A stretch of DNA of 64,000 nt from Flavobacterium sp. MK4S-17 (lineage in GTDB: Bacteria; Bacteroidota; Bacteroidia; Flavobacteriales; Flavobacteriaceae): NCBI RefSeq assembly GCF_009848495.1, contig NZ_WWEP01000018.1, forward strand, positions 1 to 64,000. The letters run 5' to 3'. The notes below the pieces were generated by a model, which was not told the DNA's origin, searched no databases, and saw only the letters and a list, made by a program, of their open reading frames with translations. Shown in pieces: positions 10,801-18,300 of this stretch; within the stretch, counting starts at the first letter, position 1, and each line of letters begins with the position of its first letter. The translations under genes were made by a program, and so were the position numbers.

Positions 10801-11251
10801 GTATAAAGTAAATAATGCCGGTACATATACTATAAAACTTCACCGTTTTGATGGTGTATTCACCAACCAGGCTATTTACCTGAAAGACAATGTAACCAAT
10901 ACAATACAAAACCTTAAGGAGGGCAGCTATACCTTTGCTACCGAAGCCGGAACTTTTGAAAACAGGTTTGAAATTGTATATGTTAATGAAGCTCTTAGTG
11001 TTGAAAATCCTGTTGCCGACAGTAACAGTATAATAATTTACAAACAGGACAATACCCTAAAGATTGACACCGGAAAATATGAAATGACTGGTGTAACGGT
11101 ATTTGATATAAGCGGAAGGCTTCTTTATAACAAACAAAGCATTAACGCTGCACAGCATACTGTAAACCAGTTGGCAGTACAAAACCAGGTATTGATAGTA
11201 CAGGTTACTACAGCAAATAACGGTACAATCAGTAAAAAAATAGCTTTCTAG
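4874..11251 (+). CDS. Giant multidomain T9SS type A surface or secreted protein
   Basis: 2125 residues with a clear signal peptide (cleavage near VSAQ, residue 33). An N-terminal beta-rich domain (about 34-208) is followed by at least three fibronectin-III-like modules with the pattern ATNIALNTATSGG, ARGVVWGTS, TTYYYRAYATNS (about 210-515). Then come two copies of a cassette of about 460-475 residues: a choice-of-anchor-type module (LDFGAVCTN at about 630, LAFGEVCTN at about 1104), a YYYKA module, a FTANWEAVEGATGY-type FN3 strand, a jelly-roll-like insert and a closing YYYRIRAYSDNC segment. Residues about 1560-2050 resemble the C-terminal half of long Flavobacteriaceae T9SS proteins of unknown function, ending in a type A sorting domain (FDISGRLLYN, final KKIAF). 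No catalytic residues were recognised. Adhesion or polymer binding is a guess. Confidence 0.85.
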   Translation: MKQKNFFLTKKTLLFYSFTLLFAFLATSRVSAQVSIGSHNTAVVTSLNGWNGNLPNGYAMSGSADTYRGTSASTSGGVYAISNAGFGYQPSSSAGSITLTGTYRNSTGSAITKLEISYKAFEVVARSSRTPGWTVTSSAGDVAALNWSFNASSSPSSPDTKNVTLTLSGSGIANNATFTISFASDRGNGSGSSPLIGLKDISVKSVKGSPPTVVTTTATNIALNTATSGGNVSSDGGAAVTARGVVWGTSQNPTTALTTKTTNGTGTGNFTSSLTNLAQNTTYYYRAYATNSEGTSYGTQYSFTTLALPTVTTVIPATDISINSATTGGEVTSEGTSAVTAKGIVWGTSPNPTVALATKTQDGTGTGAFVSSITGLEMGATYYFRAYATNAQGTAYGSESSFTTLNVVAPTVETADFDAQNDADTTIAFFLGGVNNNGNETVTERGFVWNESNADLTVGQNYTLISNGPDDSDLAFTAIAENLTPNTRYYYRAYATNTTGGTGYGNTNSFYTLAATPGEPAVSNATTTTLTATANTNGNPEATEYLIRVLVGGNYYYVNQYSELQSQPAWLAGSMLTTPVTVTGLTPGTNYTFSMKARNVSGVETSWSATTALATATPSTPFFTLIDSDLDFGAVCTNTTSAAGFFTFSASNLPMNQQIAIYNLNGFSYSLTENGTYSSGLFIPYTGQTSITVYVKFTPTEVKDYPESIEGIPGTININSSGTSTLNIAVYGNGVNTPATVLTDAASGITVTSATLAALAEQGCTTITAYGFEYSTTQGFTNGTGTTVNATNFNGIDFSADLTGLSACTTYYYKAFTTDSAGTHYGDEISFTTGNLPAAPVAVSAANIAQEGFTANWEAVEGATGYYIDVADNTAFGSSISVSGVFDDFTATSTPSTVTWTASGINWTAYRARKHASALSGSNFTKGLLMYNTAGTAGPDYDNGYFISDIIPAGGLQNVSLDLICSISTVNEKVAVAALTAPDYNFSERIVLGSQDIQSGNVNHLSFTGNITGPYKLVVYREGLSAGGTGDYIYLGNLEFSGSTAPVISGADAGNALSYNVTGLNPGTTYYYRIRAYSDNCSTGNSNVVEVETLNYLTLEDASLAFGEVCTNGEGNGFFTFSGSGMSNASFNVSALEGFSYSLTENGEYTETLTISNYSGAETTVYVKFTPNTTGEYMGSISLDGASPYEAAELIMNASGEGIYTPAVATAGVASDITIASATLPGQSVDGNCDATTAYGIEYSTVNNFADGDGTQIQGDNINGGNYSVTVSNLLPCTTYYYKAYTVTESGTVYSSQQSFSTTSLETSTALTAADITQSGFTAQWGAVEGASGYRLDISTSPEFGIQVPGTSFTEDIELASGSSYATRSWTGTNGIEWTAYKSRTDRHMDGRSDNHITLRNESDSYIISGTIPGGISNIKFKIQQTYSGSGGEVTVTILSGAGFANETAVGTIDYNQSEIKVFDSGNITGINGDFIVRIDNNAAARPMIDDIVITSADIDEPYYLEGYEQLDVNDVTSYTVTGLDDYTTYYYRVTAYADNCNSSNSNVVSVSTKPDGVMWTGTAWTPATQADGVTPLVLDTTIEVTINGDYNSGANGSFTSKKLTLNEGYTFTVADGTTVTVEDEIINNAGAANFIVENNASLMQVNDNPNLNTDEITVIKNSTPLFRQDYTMWASPVKGQLLRQFSPKTLANRFYVYGTASNSYEGVSGLSDISTNTFETGKGYLIRMPNTNTDVEGYDEGTTAYAYQGIFTGVPHNGTIQVNLPTSGSRYSGIGNPYPSPINVQEFLNQNSGVLNPGSALYFWRKKNNASASSYAVLTADAYIYNKAVGGEDGEDMLGGAEWDDLFNVDSDPSEWVINPGQGFIVKAAENPTGPLVFNNSMRVGNVHNNQFFRSSQGTTSPLSRFWLNIEGNAGGFSQTAVVYSSTATLGIDYGRDGRVFTDGGSTFIYSKAGDEKLAVQARPEFTDTDIVPVEYKVNNAGTYTIKLHRFDGVFTNQAIYLKDNVTNTIQNLKEGSYTFATEAGTFENRFEIVYVNEALSVENPVADSNSIIIYKQDNTLKIDTGKYEMTGVTVFDISGRLLYNKQSINAAQHTVNQLAVQNQVLIVQVTTANNGTISKKIAF

Positions 11252-11278
11252 TCTAGATTACAAACAGGTTATTTATTG

Positions 11279-11304
11279 AAAAGCCCCGTAGTTGCGGGGC
11301 TTTT
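11279..11304. terminator. Bidirectional terminator
   Basis: Stem AAAAGCCCCG / CGGGGCTTTT with loop TAGTTG. It lies between the end of the 2125-residue gene and the convergent pseudouridine synthase gene and can serve both strands. Confidence 0.88.
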
Positions 11305-11328
11305 ATTTTTGCTTAAATAGTAAAGTAC

Positions 11329-11898
11329 TTATAATTCAAACTCCTTAACCTGCCTTACCTCTCCCGGCTGTAGGTTTCCTAACAAAATATTGCCTACCCG
11401 TACCCTTACCAGCCTTAGCGTGGGAAAACCTACAGCAGAAGTCATTTTTCTTACCTGTCGGAACTTCCCCTCTGTAACCGTTATGGATACCCATGAGGTT
11501 GGGCCATGCCTCTCATCACGTATTTTTTTGCCCCTTTCAGGCAGTTCAGGCGGATTATTCAATATTTGTGCCCGGCAGGGTAAAGTAGTATACTTTTCAC
11601 CCTTTACCCCAATTACTACCCCACTGGCAAGCTGTGCTGCCGCTTTGGGGGTTATAAGCCCGTCAACTTGTGCATAATATTCTTTCTCAACTTTCCTGCC
11701 CCTCACAATTTCACTCATCATCCCGTCAGTTGTCAGCAGCAATAACCCTTCGGAATCTTCATCCAGCCTGCCTATAGCCATAATTCCTTCAGGAAAATCG
11801 TATAATTCTCCCAATAGCTTTTTATTGCGCTTCAGGTTATAGTTAAACTGGCTAAGGTAGCCATAAGGCTTATAAATAATAAAATGCTGGTGCGGCAT
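11329..11898 (-). CDS. rluE: RluE/RsuA-family 23S rRNA pseudouridine synthase
   Basis: 189 residues. It carries the family signature GRLDEDSEGLLLLT, whose Asp46 is the expected catalytic residue converting uridine to pseudouridine in rRNA, and the closing GKFRQVRKM motif. The length and the absence of an N-terminal S4 domain fit the RluE branch (E. coli RluE modifies U2457) better than RluB/RluF; the exact target here is inferred by family. It is the last gene of a minus-strand run and begins 30 bases after the HMA protein stop, but a functional link to copper handling is unlikely. Confidence 0.85.
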   Translation of the reverse strand: MPHQHFIIYKPYGYLSQFNYNLKRNKKLLGELYDFPEGIMAIGRLDEDSEGLLLLTTDGMMSEIVRGRKVEKEYYAQVDGLITPKAAAQLASGVVIGVKGEKYTTLPCRAQILNNPPELPERGKKIRDERHGPTSWVSITVTEGKFRQVRKMTSAVGFPTLRLVRVRVGNILLGNLQPGEVRQVKEFEL

Positions 11899-11928
11899 AA
11901 ACGGCTTTTTGTTTATGCAAAGTTAACT

Positions 11929-12141
11929 TTATAAACGTTCAATTTTAAAACCTGCCTTTTTTACGGCCTCCACAACATCATTTTCTGTAGCACCATTTGG
12001 TTCTACAGTAAGTATTTTATGAGGATTATCCGTATCCACCTTCCAGTTGATTATGCCTTTAGTGGCATTAAGCAAAGGAGTTACTTTAGCCACGCAGCCG
12101 CCACAATTAATACTTGTCTTAAATTTCATTTCTTTTTCCAT
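11929..12141 (-). CDS. HMA-domain copper chaperone (CopZ-like)
   Basis: A 70-residue single heavy-metal-associated domain. The metal-binding loop NCGGC (Cys13, Cys16) follows the first strand, and GFKIERL closes the fold. The family carries Cu(I) in the cytoplasm and hands it to CopA-type ATPases. It starts 13 bases after the stop of the copA-like gene, so cotranscription and partnership are likely. Position 14 is Gly-Gly between the cysteines rather than the commoner Met-x-Cys-x-x-Cys arrangement, and the preceding residues are SIN rather than GM, so metal preference is not certain. Confidence 0.85.
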   Translation of the reverse strand: MEKEMKFKTSINCGGCVAKVTPLLNATKGIINWKVDTDNPHKILTVEPNGATENDVVEAVKKAGFKIERL

Positions 12142-12154
12142 ATCACAGATTATA

Positions 12155-14584
12155 TTATAATTTTTTTGTTTTTAAAAGCAGGCTGTTGCTTACAACACTA
12201 ACACTACTAAGTGCCATTGCTGCACCGGCAATCATCGGGCTTAACAAAAAGCCGTTTACAGGATAAAGCACTCCCGCTGCTATAGGTATCCCTATAACAT
12301 TATAAATAAAAGCCCAAAAAAGGTTTTGCCGTATGGTAGCCACAGTCTGCGCTGAAAGCTTTATGGCCTGTGGTACCTTTAATAAATCGCCTGATATAAT
12401 AGTTACCTTTGCCACATCTATGGCAATGTCGCTCCCTGTACCCATGGCAATACCCAAATCTGCCTGTGCCAAAGCCGAACTGTCATTAATGCCGTCACCA
12501 GCCATAGCTACTATCTTTCCTTCGCCTTGCAATTCTTTTACAAAATCCGATTTATCCTGCGGCAATACACCCGCCTTATAGTGTTTAATATTCACACTTT
12601 GTGCTACAGCTTTGGCTGTATGCTCATTATCACCTGTAAGCATATATACTTCAACACCTTCATCCTGTAACATCTTCACTGCCTGTGCAGAACTTTCCTT
12701 AATTGTATCGGCTATAGCTATAGCACAAAGTACTTCTTTTTCATCTGCAAACAACACAACAGTATTAGCAAGCAAAAGCTTTTCATCAACCCATTTTCGA
12801 ACTTCACCGGTGAGCATAACACCCTTGCTGTTTGTAAGTTTTTCATTACCTATACTGTATTGCCTTCCGTTATATATTGCTGTTATTCCCATGCCTTCCC
12901 TGTTTTCCAACTGTACATTTTCAAGAAAAGAAGCTTCTTTGAAATGTGCAGCAACAGCTTCCGCTAAAGGATGCTCCGATGATTTTTCAATGGTATATAA
13001 AATATTGAGCATTTCATTATTCTCATTGGTAAACCATTTACTATCAGTAACAGCAGGTTTTCCTTTTGTAATAGTACCTGTTTTATCTAATATTATTGCA
13101 TTTACTTTTTTGGCGATTTCAAGGCTATGGGCATCTTTTATTAATATGCCATACTGTGCACCCTTACCTACTCCCACCATTATTGCAGTAGGTGTTGCAA
13201 GCCCCAGTGCACATGGGCAGGCTATTACCAACACTGTAATCATGGCAAGCAAGCCCTGAGTAAAACCATTTTCGCCCCCAAATATTATCCATACTATAAA
13301 TGTAATTATAGCCATACCTATTACTATCGGCACAAAAATACCTGCTATTTTATCTACAAGCCTTTGCACCGGTGCTTTGCTGCCCTGTGCATCCTGTACC
13401 ATTTTAATTATCTGTGCCAGCAGGGTTTCACTGCCTACTTTTTCGGCCCTGAACTTAAAGCTACCCTTTTGGTTTATTGTACCTGAAAATACTTTGCTGC
13501 CTTTTTCTTTTTCTACAGGAACAGGTTCACCACTTATCATGCTTTCATCTACAAAGGAGCTACCTGAAATTACCTCACCGTCAACCGCTATTTTTTCTCC
13601 GGGTTTTACTAAAATAATATTCCCTTTTTGTACCTCTACAATGGGTATTTGCACCTGGTGGCCGCCTTCGTGTATAATGGTTACTGTTTTGGGCTGCAAT
13701 CCCATAAGGTTTTTAATGGCTGATGAAGTACTGCCTTTAGCTTTTTCTTCAAGCATTTTTCCTAAAAGTATAAATGCAATTACTACTGCGGCAGCTTCAA
13801 AATACACATGCGCATGCAGCCCCCTGCTGTGCCAAAAAGAGGGAAATAGTGTATTAAATACACTGAAGATATAAGCCGTACCTGTGCTTACGGCTACCAA
13901 TGTATCCATATTAGCTGACCGGTGTTTTGCCTGTTTCCATGCACCTGTAAAAAACTGCCTGCCGAAATATAGCACAACAGGCGTGGCCAGTGCCCACATT
14001 ATATAATTAGCATAAGGCATTACCATAAGGGCAGGTATCATGCCAATGGCAACCAAAGGCACAGAAAACAGTATTGCCCAAAGGGTACGCTTTTTAAGGG
14101 ATTTGTAATGATCCCGCTGAAGCTCTTCAAGCGTGGCAGCTGCATCGTCACTTTCATCGATTATTAAATCATAACCAACGGATTGCAATGCTGATTTTAG
14201 TTTTTGAGCATCGGTAACAGTGGGTACATATTCAACCGTTCCGTTACCATTGGCGTAATTAACCGATGCGTTAACCACGCCGGGCTGCATTAGTAAAATA
14301 TCCTGGCTGCTTGCCGCACAGGATGCGCAGCTCATTCCTGTTACAGGATACGTTTTTTTTACAGTAGCTACGCTATATCCTAAATCGCGTATTTGTTTTA
14401 CCGCTTCAGTTATTGCTGTTTGTAAGTCAGCAGTTTCAATAACAGCCCTGTTATTATTAAGCTCAACCCTGTAATTATCAATGGAGCGTATATTTGACAG
14501 CCCCTTGCCAATAATCTGGGCACAATGTTCGCTTTCTACACCCTGTAAGGGTAAATAAGCTCTTTTATTTATATCTTCTGCCAT
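12155..14584 (-). CDS. copA: Copper-exporting P1B-type ATPase, CopA
   Basis: 809 residues. Two N-terminal HMA-like domains are visible: the first (about 8-75) has a degenerate site, ESEHC, with only one Cys (C21); the second has the intact GMSCASC (C86, C89). Transmembrane helices follow. The CPCALG metal-transport motif lies near residue 456, the phosphorylation site DKTGT near 500, the P1B-specific SEHPLAEA motif downstream, and the hinge [16 protein letters not shown] near the end. The protein pumps Cu(I) (or Ag(I)) out of the cytoplasm. It lies between an HMA-AraC regulator upstream and the HMA chaperone downstream, all on the minus strand. The long frames on the opposite strand are shadows of this gene. 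Confidence 0.95.
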   Translation of the reverse strand: MAEDINKRAYLPLQGVESEHCAQIIGKGLSNIRSIDNYRVELNNNRAVIETADLQTAITEAVKQIRDLGYSVATVKKTYPVTGMSCASCAASSQDILLMQPGVVNASVNYANGNGTVEYVPTVTDAQKLKSALQSVGYDLIIDESDDAAATLEELQRDHYKSLKKRTLWAILFSVPLVAIGMIPALMVMPYANYIMWALATPVVLYFGRQFFTGAWKQAKHRSANMDTLVAVSTGTAYIFSVFNTLFPSFWHSRGLHAHVYFEAAAVVIAFILLGKMLEEKAKGSTSSAIKNLMGLQPKTVTIIHEGGHQVQIPIVEVQKGNIILVKPGEKIAVDGEVISGSSFVDESMISGEPVPVEKEKGSKVFSGTINQKGSFKFRAEKVGSETLLAQIIKMVQDAQGSKAPVQRLVDKIAGIFVPIVIGMAIITFIVWIIFGGENGFTQGLLAMITVLVIACPCALGLATPTAIMVGVGKGAQYGILIKDAHSLEIAKKVNAIILDKTGTITKGKPAVTDSKWFTNENNEMLNILYTIEKSSEHPLAEAVAAHFKEASFLENVQLENREGMGITAIYNGRQYSIGNEKLTNSKGVMLTGEVRKWVDEKLLLANTVVLFADEKEVLCAIAIADTIKESSAQAVKMLQDEGVEVYMLTGDNEHTAKAVAQSVNIKHYKAGVLPQDKSDFVKELQGEGKIVAMAGDGINDSSALAQADLGIAMGTGSDIAIDVAKVTIISGDLLKVPQAIKLSAQTVATIRQNLFWAFIYNVIGIPIAAGVLYPVNGFLLSPMIAGAAMALSSVSVVSNSLLLKTKKL

Positions 14585-14654
14585 ACCATTTACTATTCAT
14601 ATAGCAAAGTTCAATAATAAGCTATCAAATAATTTATACAATCAAGGAAAGTGT

Positions 14655-15224
14655 TTATACTTTTTTGGTAATGCTGTCTAAAGGCTGGCGCATGTTTTTA
14701 CCTTGCTTTTTAAAAGCCGTTGGGGTAAAGCCTGTGGTTTTGCGAAATTGTGCTGAAAGATGTGCCACGCTGCTGTAACCCAGCATATAGGCAATTTCAC
14801 TTAACGTTAGTTCATTATACAAAAGCAGTTCTTTGGCTTTTTCTATCTTTTGAAGTATAATAAACTGTTCAATAGTAATGCCTTCGTTTGCAGAAAACAA
14901 TTTGCTTAGTGCCGAGTAATCGCGGTTAAGTTCCCTGGACAGCAGTTCGGAAAATACAATATGGCTTTCTGCTAAATGATGTACTTTTTCTACAATAACC
15001 GCTTTAATCTTTTCAATAATCTGCGCTTTATTGTCTTCAATCAGCTCAAAGCCTGCATCTTTCAGCTTTTGTTTTAGGGCTGCCATTTGATTTTCATCAG
15101 GTTGTATTCCTGTTACGGCTTCGCCAAGCTGAATATTGAGGGGATTTAAATGCAAATCCTCCAATATTTTTTCCACGGCTGTTATACAACGCGGGCAAAC
15201 CATATTTTTAACAGAAAGTTTCAT
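14655..15224 (-). CDS. AraC-type regulator with N-terminal HMA-like metal domain
   Basis: 189 residues using the ATG at 15224 (MKLSVKNMVCPRC). A longer frame to 15278 exists but would start upstream of a perfect -7 box (15238-15245), so the shorter start is preferred. Residues 1-70 form an HMA-like fold with a CPRC loop (Cys10, Cys13); residues about 95-180 hold the two AraC helix-turn-helix motifs (LTLSEIAYMLGYSSVAHLSAQFRKTTG). The gene ends 70 bases before copA on the same strand. The inferred role is a Cu(I)-sensing activator of the copper-export genes; the sensing step is not shown by sequence alone. AraC proteins usually bind small organic effectors, so a metal-binding input domain is notable. 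Confidence 0.85.
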   Translation of the reverse strand: MKLSVKNMVCPRCITAVEKILEDLHLNPLNIQLGEAVTGIQPDENQMAALKQKLKDAGFELIEDNKAQIIEKIKAVIVEKVHHLAESHIVFSELLSRELNRDYSALSKLFSANEGITIEQFIILQKIEKAKELLLYNELTLSEIAYMLGYSSVAHLSAQFRKTTGFTPTAFKKQGKNMRQPLDSITKKV

Positions 15225-15237
15225 AATCAGGCAGATA

Positions 15238-15245
15238 CAAAGATA
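15238..15245 (-). promoter_or_regulatory. Candidate -7 box for the HMA-AraC regulator
   Basis: On the minus strand this reads TATCTTTG, a full match to TAnnTTTG, 13 bases before the ATG at 15224. No TTG lies at the right spacing. It supports the shorter start codon. Confidence 0.5.
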
Positions 15246-15352
15246 GCCATTTTTACGGGTATAATAACTGCTTTGCAATCCTGTTTTAGTAAGTATTTTT
15301 TTAGGAAAATTTTAAAAGTGACCTGTTAAAATTATATATACTTTTAGCATAA

Positions 15353-18300
15353 ATGAACACAAAGCTTAAAAAATATCTGAAGAAAAGTTTAAAAATACTA
15401 TTATGGATAATAGGTTCTGTAATAGCTTTATTTTTACTAATAGTACTGCTGCTGCAAATTCCTTATATTCAAAATAAGGTTAAAGACAAGGCCGTAGCCT
15501 ACCTTGAAGAGAAAATAGGTACCGAAGTACAGGTAGGAAAAATAGAAATAGGGCTCCCTAAAAAAGTAATACTGGAAGATATTTATTTTGAAAGCCGGCA
15601 GGGAGATACCCTTTTAGCCGGTGAGAAACTTGCAATTGATATAAGCCTGTTTAAACTGCTTAGCAATGAAGTACAAATAAATTCGGTAAGCCTTCAGGGT
15701 ATTGTAGCCAATGTAAAAAGAGGCAGGGATTCTGTTTTTAATTTTGACTATATTATTGATGCCTTTGCTTCAGATAAGCCCAAAGACACCACTTCTGCAC
15801 CCATGCAATTCTCCATAAACAGGGTTAACCTTGACAGGGTACGTGTTAAATTTGATGATGCCATATCTAAAAATAACCTTGCCGTAAATCTTGGTCATTT
15901 TGATACCCGGATTAAAACATTCGATCTGGATAATATGGAATTTGAAGTGCCGGACATTAATCTTGACGGCCTTAAGCTTACACTTGAACAGGGAATAGTT
16001 GACAATATAGCACGGAGTACACAAAAAGCGGCTGAAGAAGCCTCTAAAAAGCCTGATTTGAAAATAAAACTGGGGGAAGTAAACCTTGCCAATATAGATG
16101 TGGGATATGATAATAAAGACAGCAGGCTTGATACCCGCCTGAAGCTAAAAAAACTTGCAGTTGAAGTTAATGACATAGACCTTAAGAACCAGCTTATAGA
16201 CCTTGACAAACTTGAGTTGGAGGATGTAAAAGGGCAGCTCGCGCTTGGCCGGTTTGAAAAACAGGTTCAGGAGTCTTTGCCGGAACAAAGTAAAGAAGTT
16301 GCTTCGGCACAATGGAAGTTTAAGCTAAACACTACTGAAATTAAAGATGTAAACTTCAGGTTTGATGATATGAATGCCATTCCTGCATCCAAAGGCATAG
16401 ATTATAAGCACCTTGATATAAAAGAGTTTAATCTCAGCGCAAATGATTTGTCTTATACACCCAATGCAATTTCCGGCGATATTGAGAATCTTTCGGTGAA
16501 AGAAAAAAGTGGTTTAAACATCAAGGAACTACGTGCTGATTTTAATTACTCAGAGCAAGGTGCGGAATTAAATGATTTTTACCTTGAAACACCGCAAACA
16601 CTTATACAGGATAAAATTGCAGTAAGCTATTCATCCTTACAGTCGTTACAGAAAAACATAGGCGAACTGAAAGTAGATGCCAATCTGGACGGTAGCCGCG
16701 TTGGTTTTAAAGATGTGTTATTGTTTGCCCCCGCCCTTGCAAACACTAATCCTTTTAAAAGCAACCCTAACGGCACGCTGTATATTAACAGCCGTGTTGA
16801 AGGAAAGGTGAATGACCTTTATATAAACAATCTGGAAATAAAGGGCATAGGCAGCACAGTGGTGGCAGCAAGCGGCAGGATAAAAGGCCTGCCTGATGCT
16901 AAAAATGCTTACTTTGACCTTGATGTGAGAGAACTGCGCACCACTGCGAAAGATATTAATACTTTTGTGCCAACCGGTACTATACCTGCCAACATAAAAC
17001 TTCCGCGTACTATTGCCGCAAAAGCAAAGGTAAAAGGAACACTTGAAAACTTTAATGCCAATATAAATCTTGCCAGCAGCTATGGCAAAGCAAAAATTAA
17101 GGCTGCTTTTGACCAGCGCAGGAAAAATTATGAAAAATATGATGCCGATATTGCTATTGATAATTTTGATATAGGCAGCCTTTTAAGTAATGATTCGCTT
17201 GGAAGGGTAACTTTAAAAGCTGACGTAAAAGGCACAGGGCTTGACCCGAAAACTGCCAACGCAAAGCTTACGGCAAAACTTATAAAAGCTGATTTTAACA
17301 GTTACACTTATAGAAACCTTGATGTTGATGGCAAAATAAACAACGGTACGTTTGAAGCTACTGCAGGCATGGATGACCCTAACCTTGATTTCGACCTTAC
17401 TGCAAAAGGCGGTTTTAAAGATAAATACCCTACAGGCACATTGCGCCTTAATGTTGACATTGCCGACTTGAATAAACTTAACCTGCATGCGGGTCCATTA
17501 AAACTTAGGGGAAATGTTGATGCTGATATTGCCGATGCCAACCCTGCCAACCTGAATGGGAAAATAAGCATGCATCATTTTATGTTTGCCAACGGTAAGG
17601 AGGAATTCGGGCTTGACTCTGTTAACATTGTAGCAGAATCAACAGCTGAAAAAAATTCAATACTGATTAAGTCGCAAATTGTTAATGCCACTATGGAAGG
17701 TAAATATAATATTACCGAAGTTGGCACGGCCCTTTCCAATACTATAGCTAAATATTATAATACTAATCCCGGTGCGCAAAGAGAAAGTGTGCCACCACAA
17801 AACTTTGTAGTAAGGCTAAAAGTAAATAATGACCCGGTGTTATATAAACTCATGCCACAAATAGAAAGGCTGGAACCTATTGTTTTGGCCGGGAGATACA
17901 ACAGCGAAGGAGATACCCTTTTGGTAAACGGGGTAATACCAAGGCTGGTTTACGGCAGTTATACAATTTCAGGGGCAAGCATTAACATTAAGAGCCGTGA
18001 TACAGCGTTGGTATATGATGTTGTTATAGATGAAGTGCAAAGTGAGCAGCTTCGCCTGCCACACACCAGCCTTGCAGGAGATTTAAAAAACAACACACTT
18101 AATTACAGGCTGGAAATAATAGGCCGCAAGGAAGAGGAGCAGTATGTTGTAGCCGGGCAACTGAAATCGGTAGATGGCAATACTGAAATTATGCTGAACC
18201 CGGATGGGCTTACATTAAATTATGAGCCCTGGGCTATAGCTGCCGATAACATAATCCGTTTTGGTGAAGCGGGTATATATGCCAATAATTTTGAAATGAG

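Noticed and set aside
12612-13259. 215-codon open frame on the plus strand
   Set aside because: It lies entirely opposite copA, whose frame has all P1B ATPase motifs; the composition is that of an antisense shadow.
13377-13874. 165-codon open frame on the plus strand
   Set aside because: Also antisense to copA, with no recognisable domain.
15225-15278. Longer start for the HMA-AraC regulator
   Set aside because: The extension crosses a perfect -7 box and does not resemble an HMA N-terminus.
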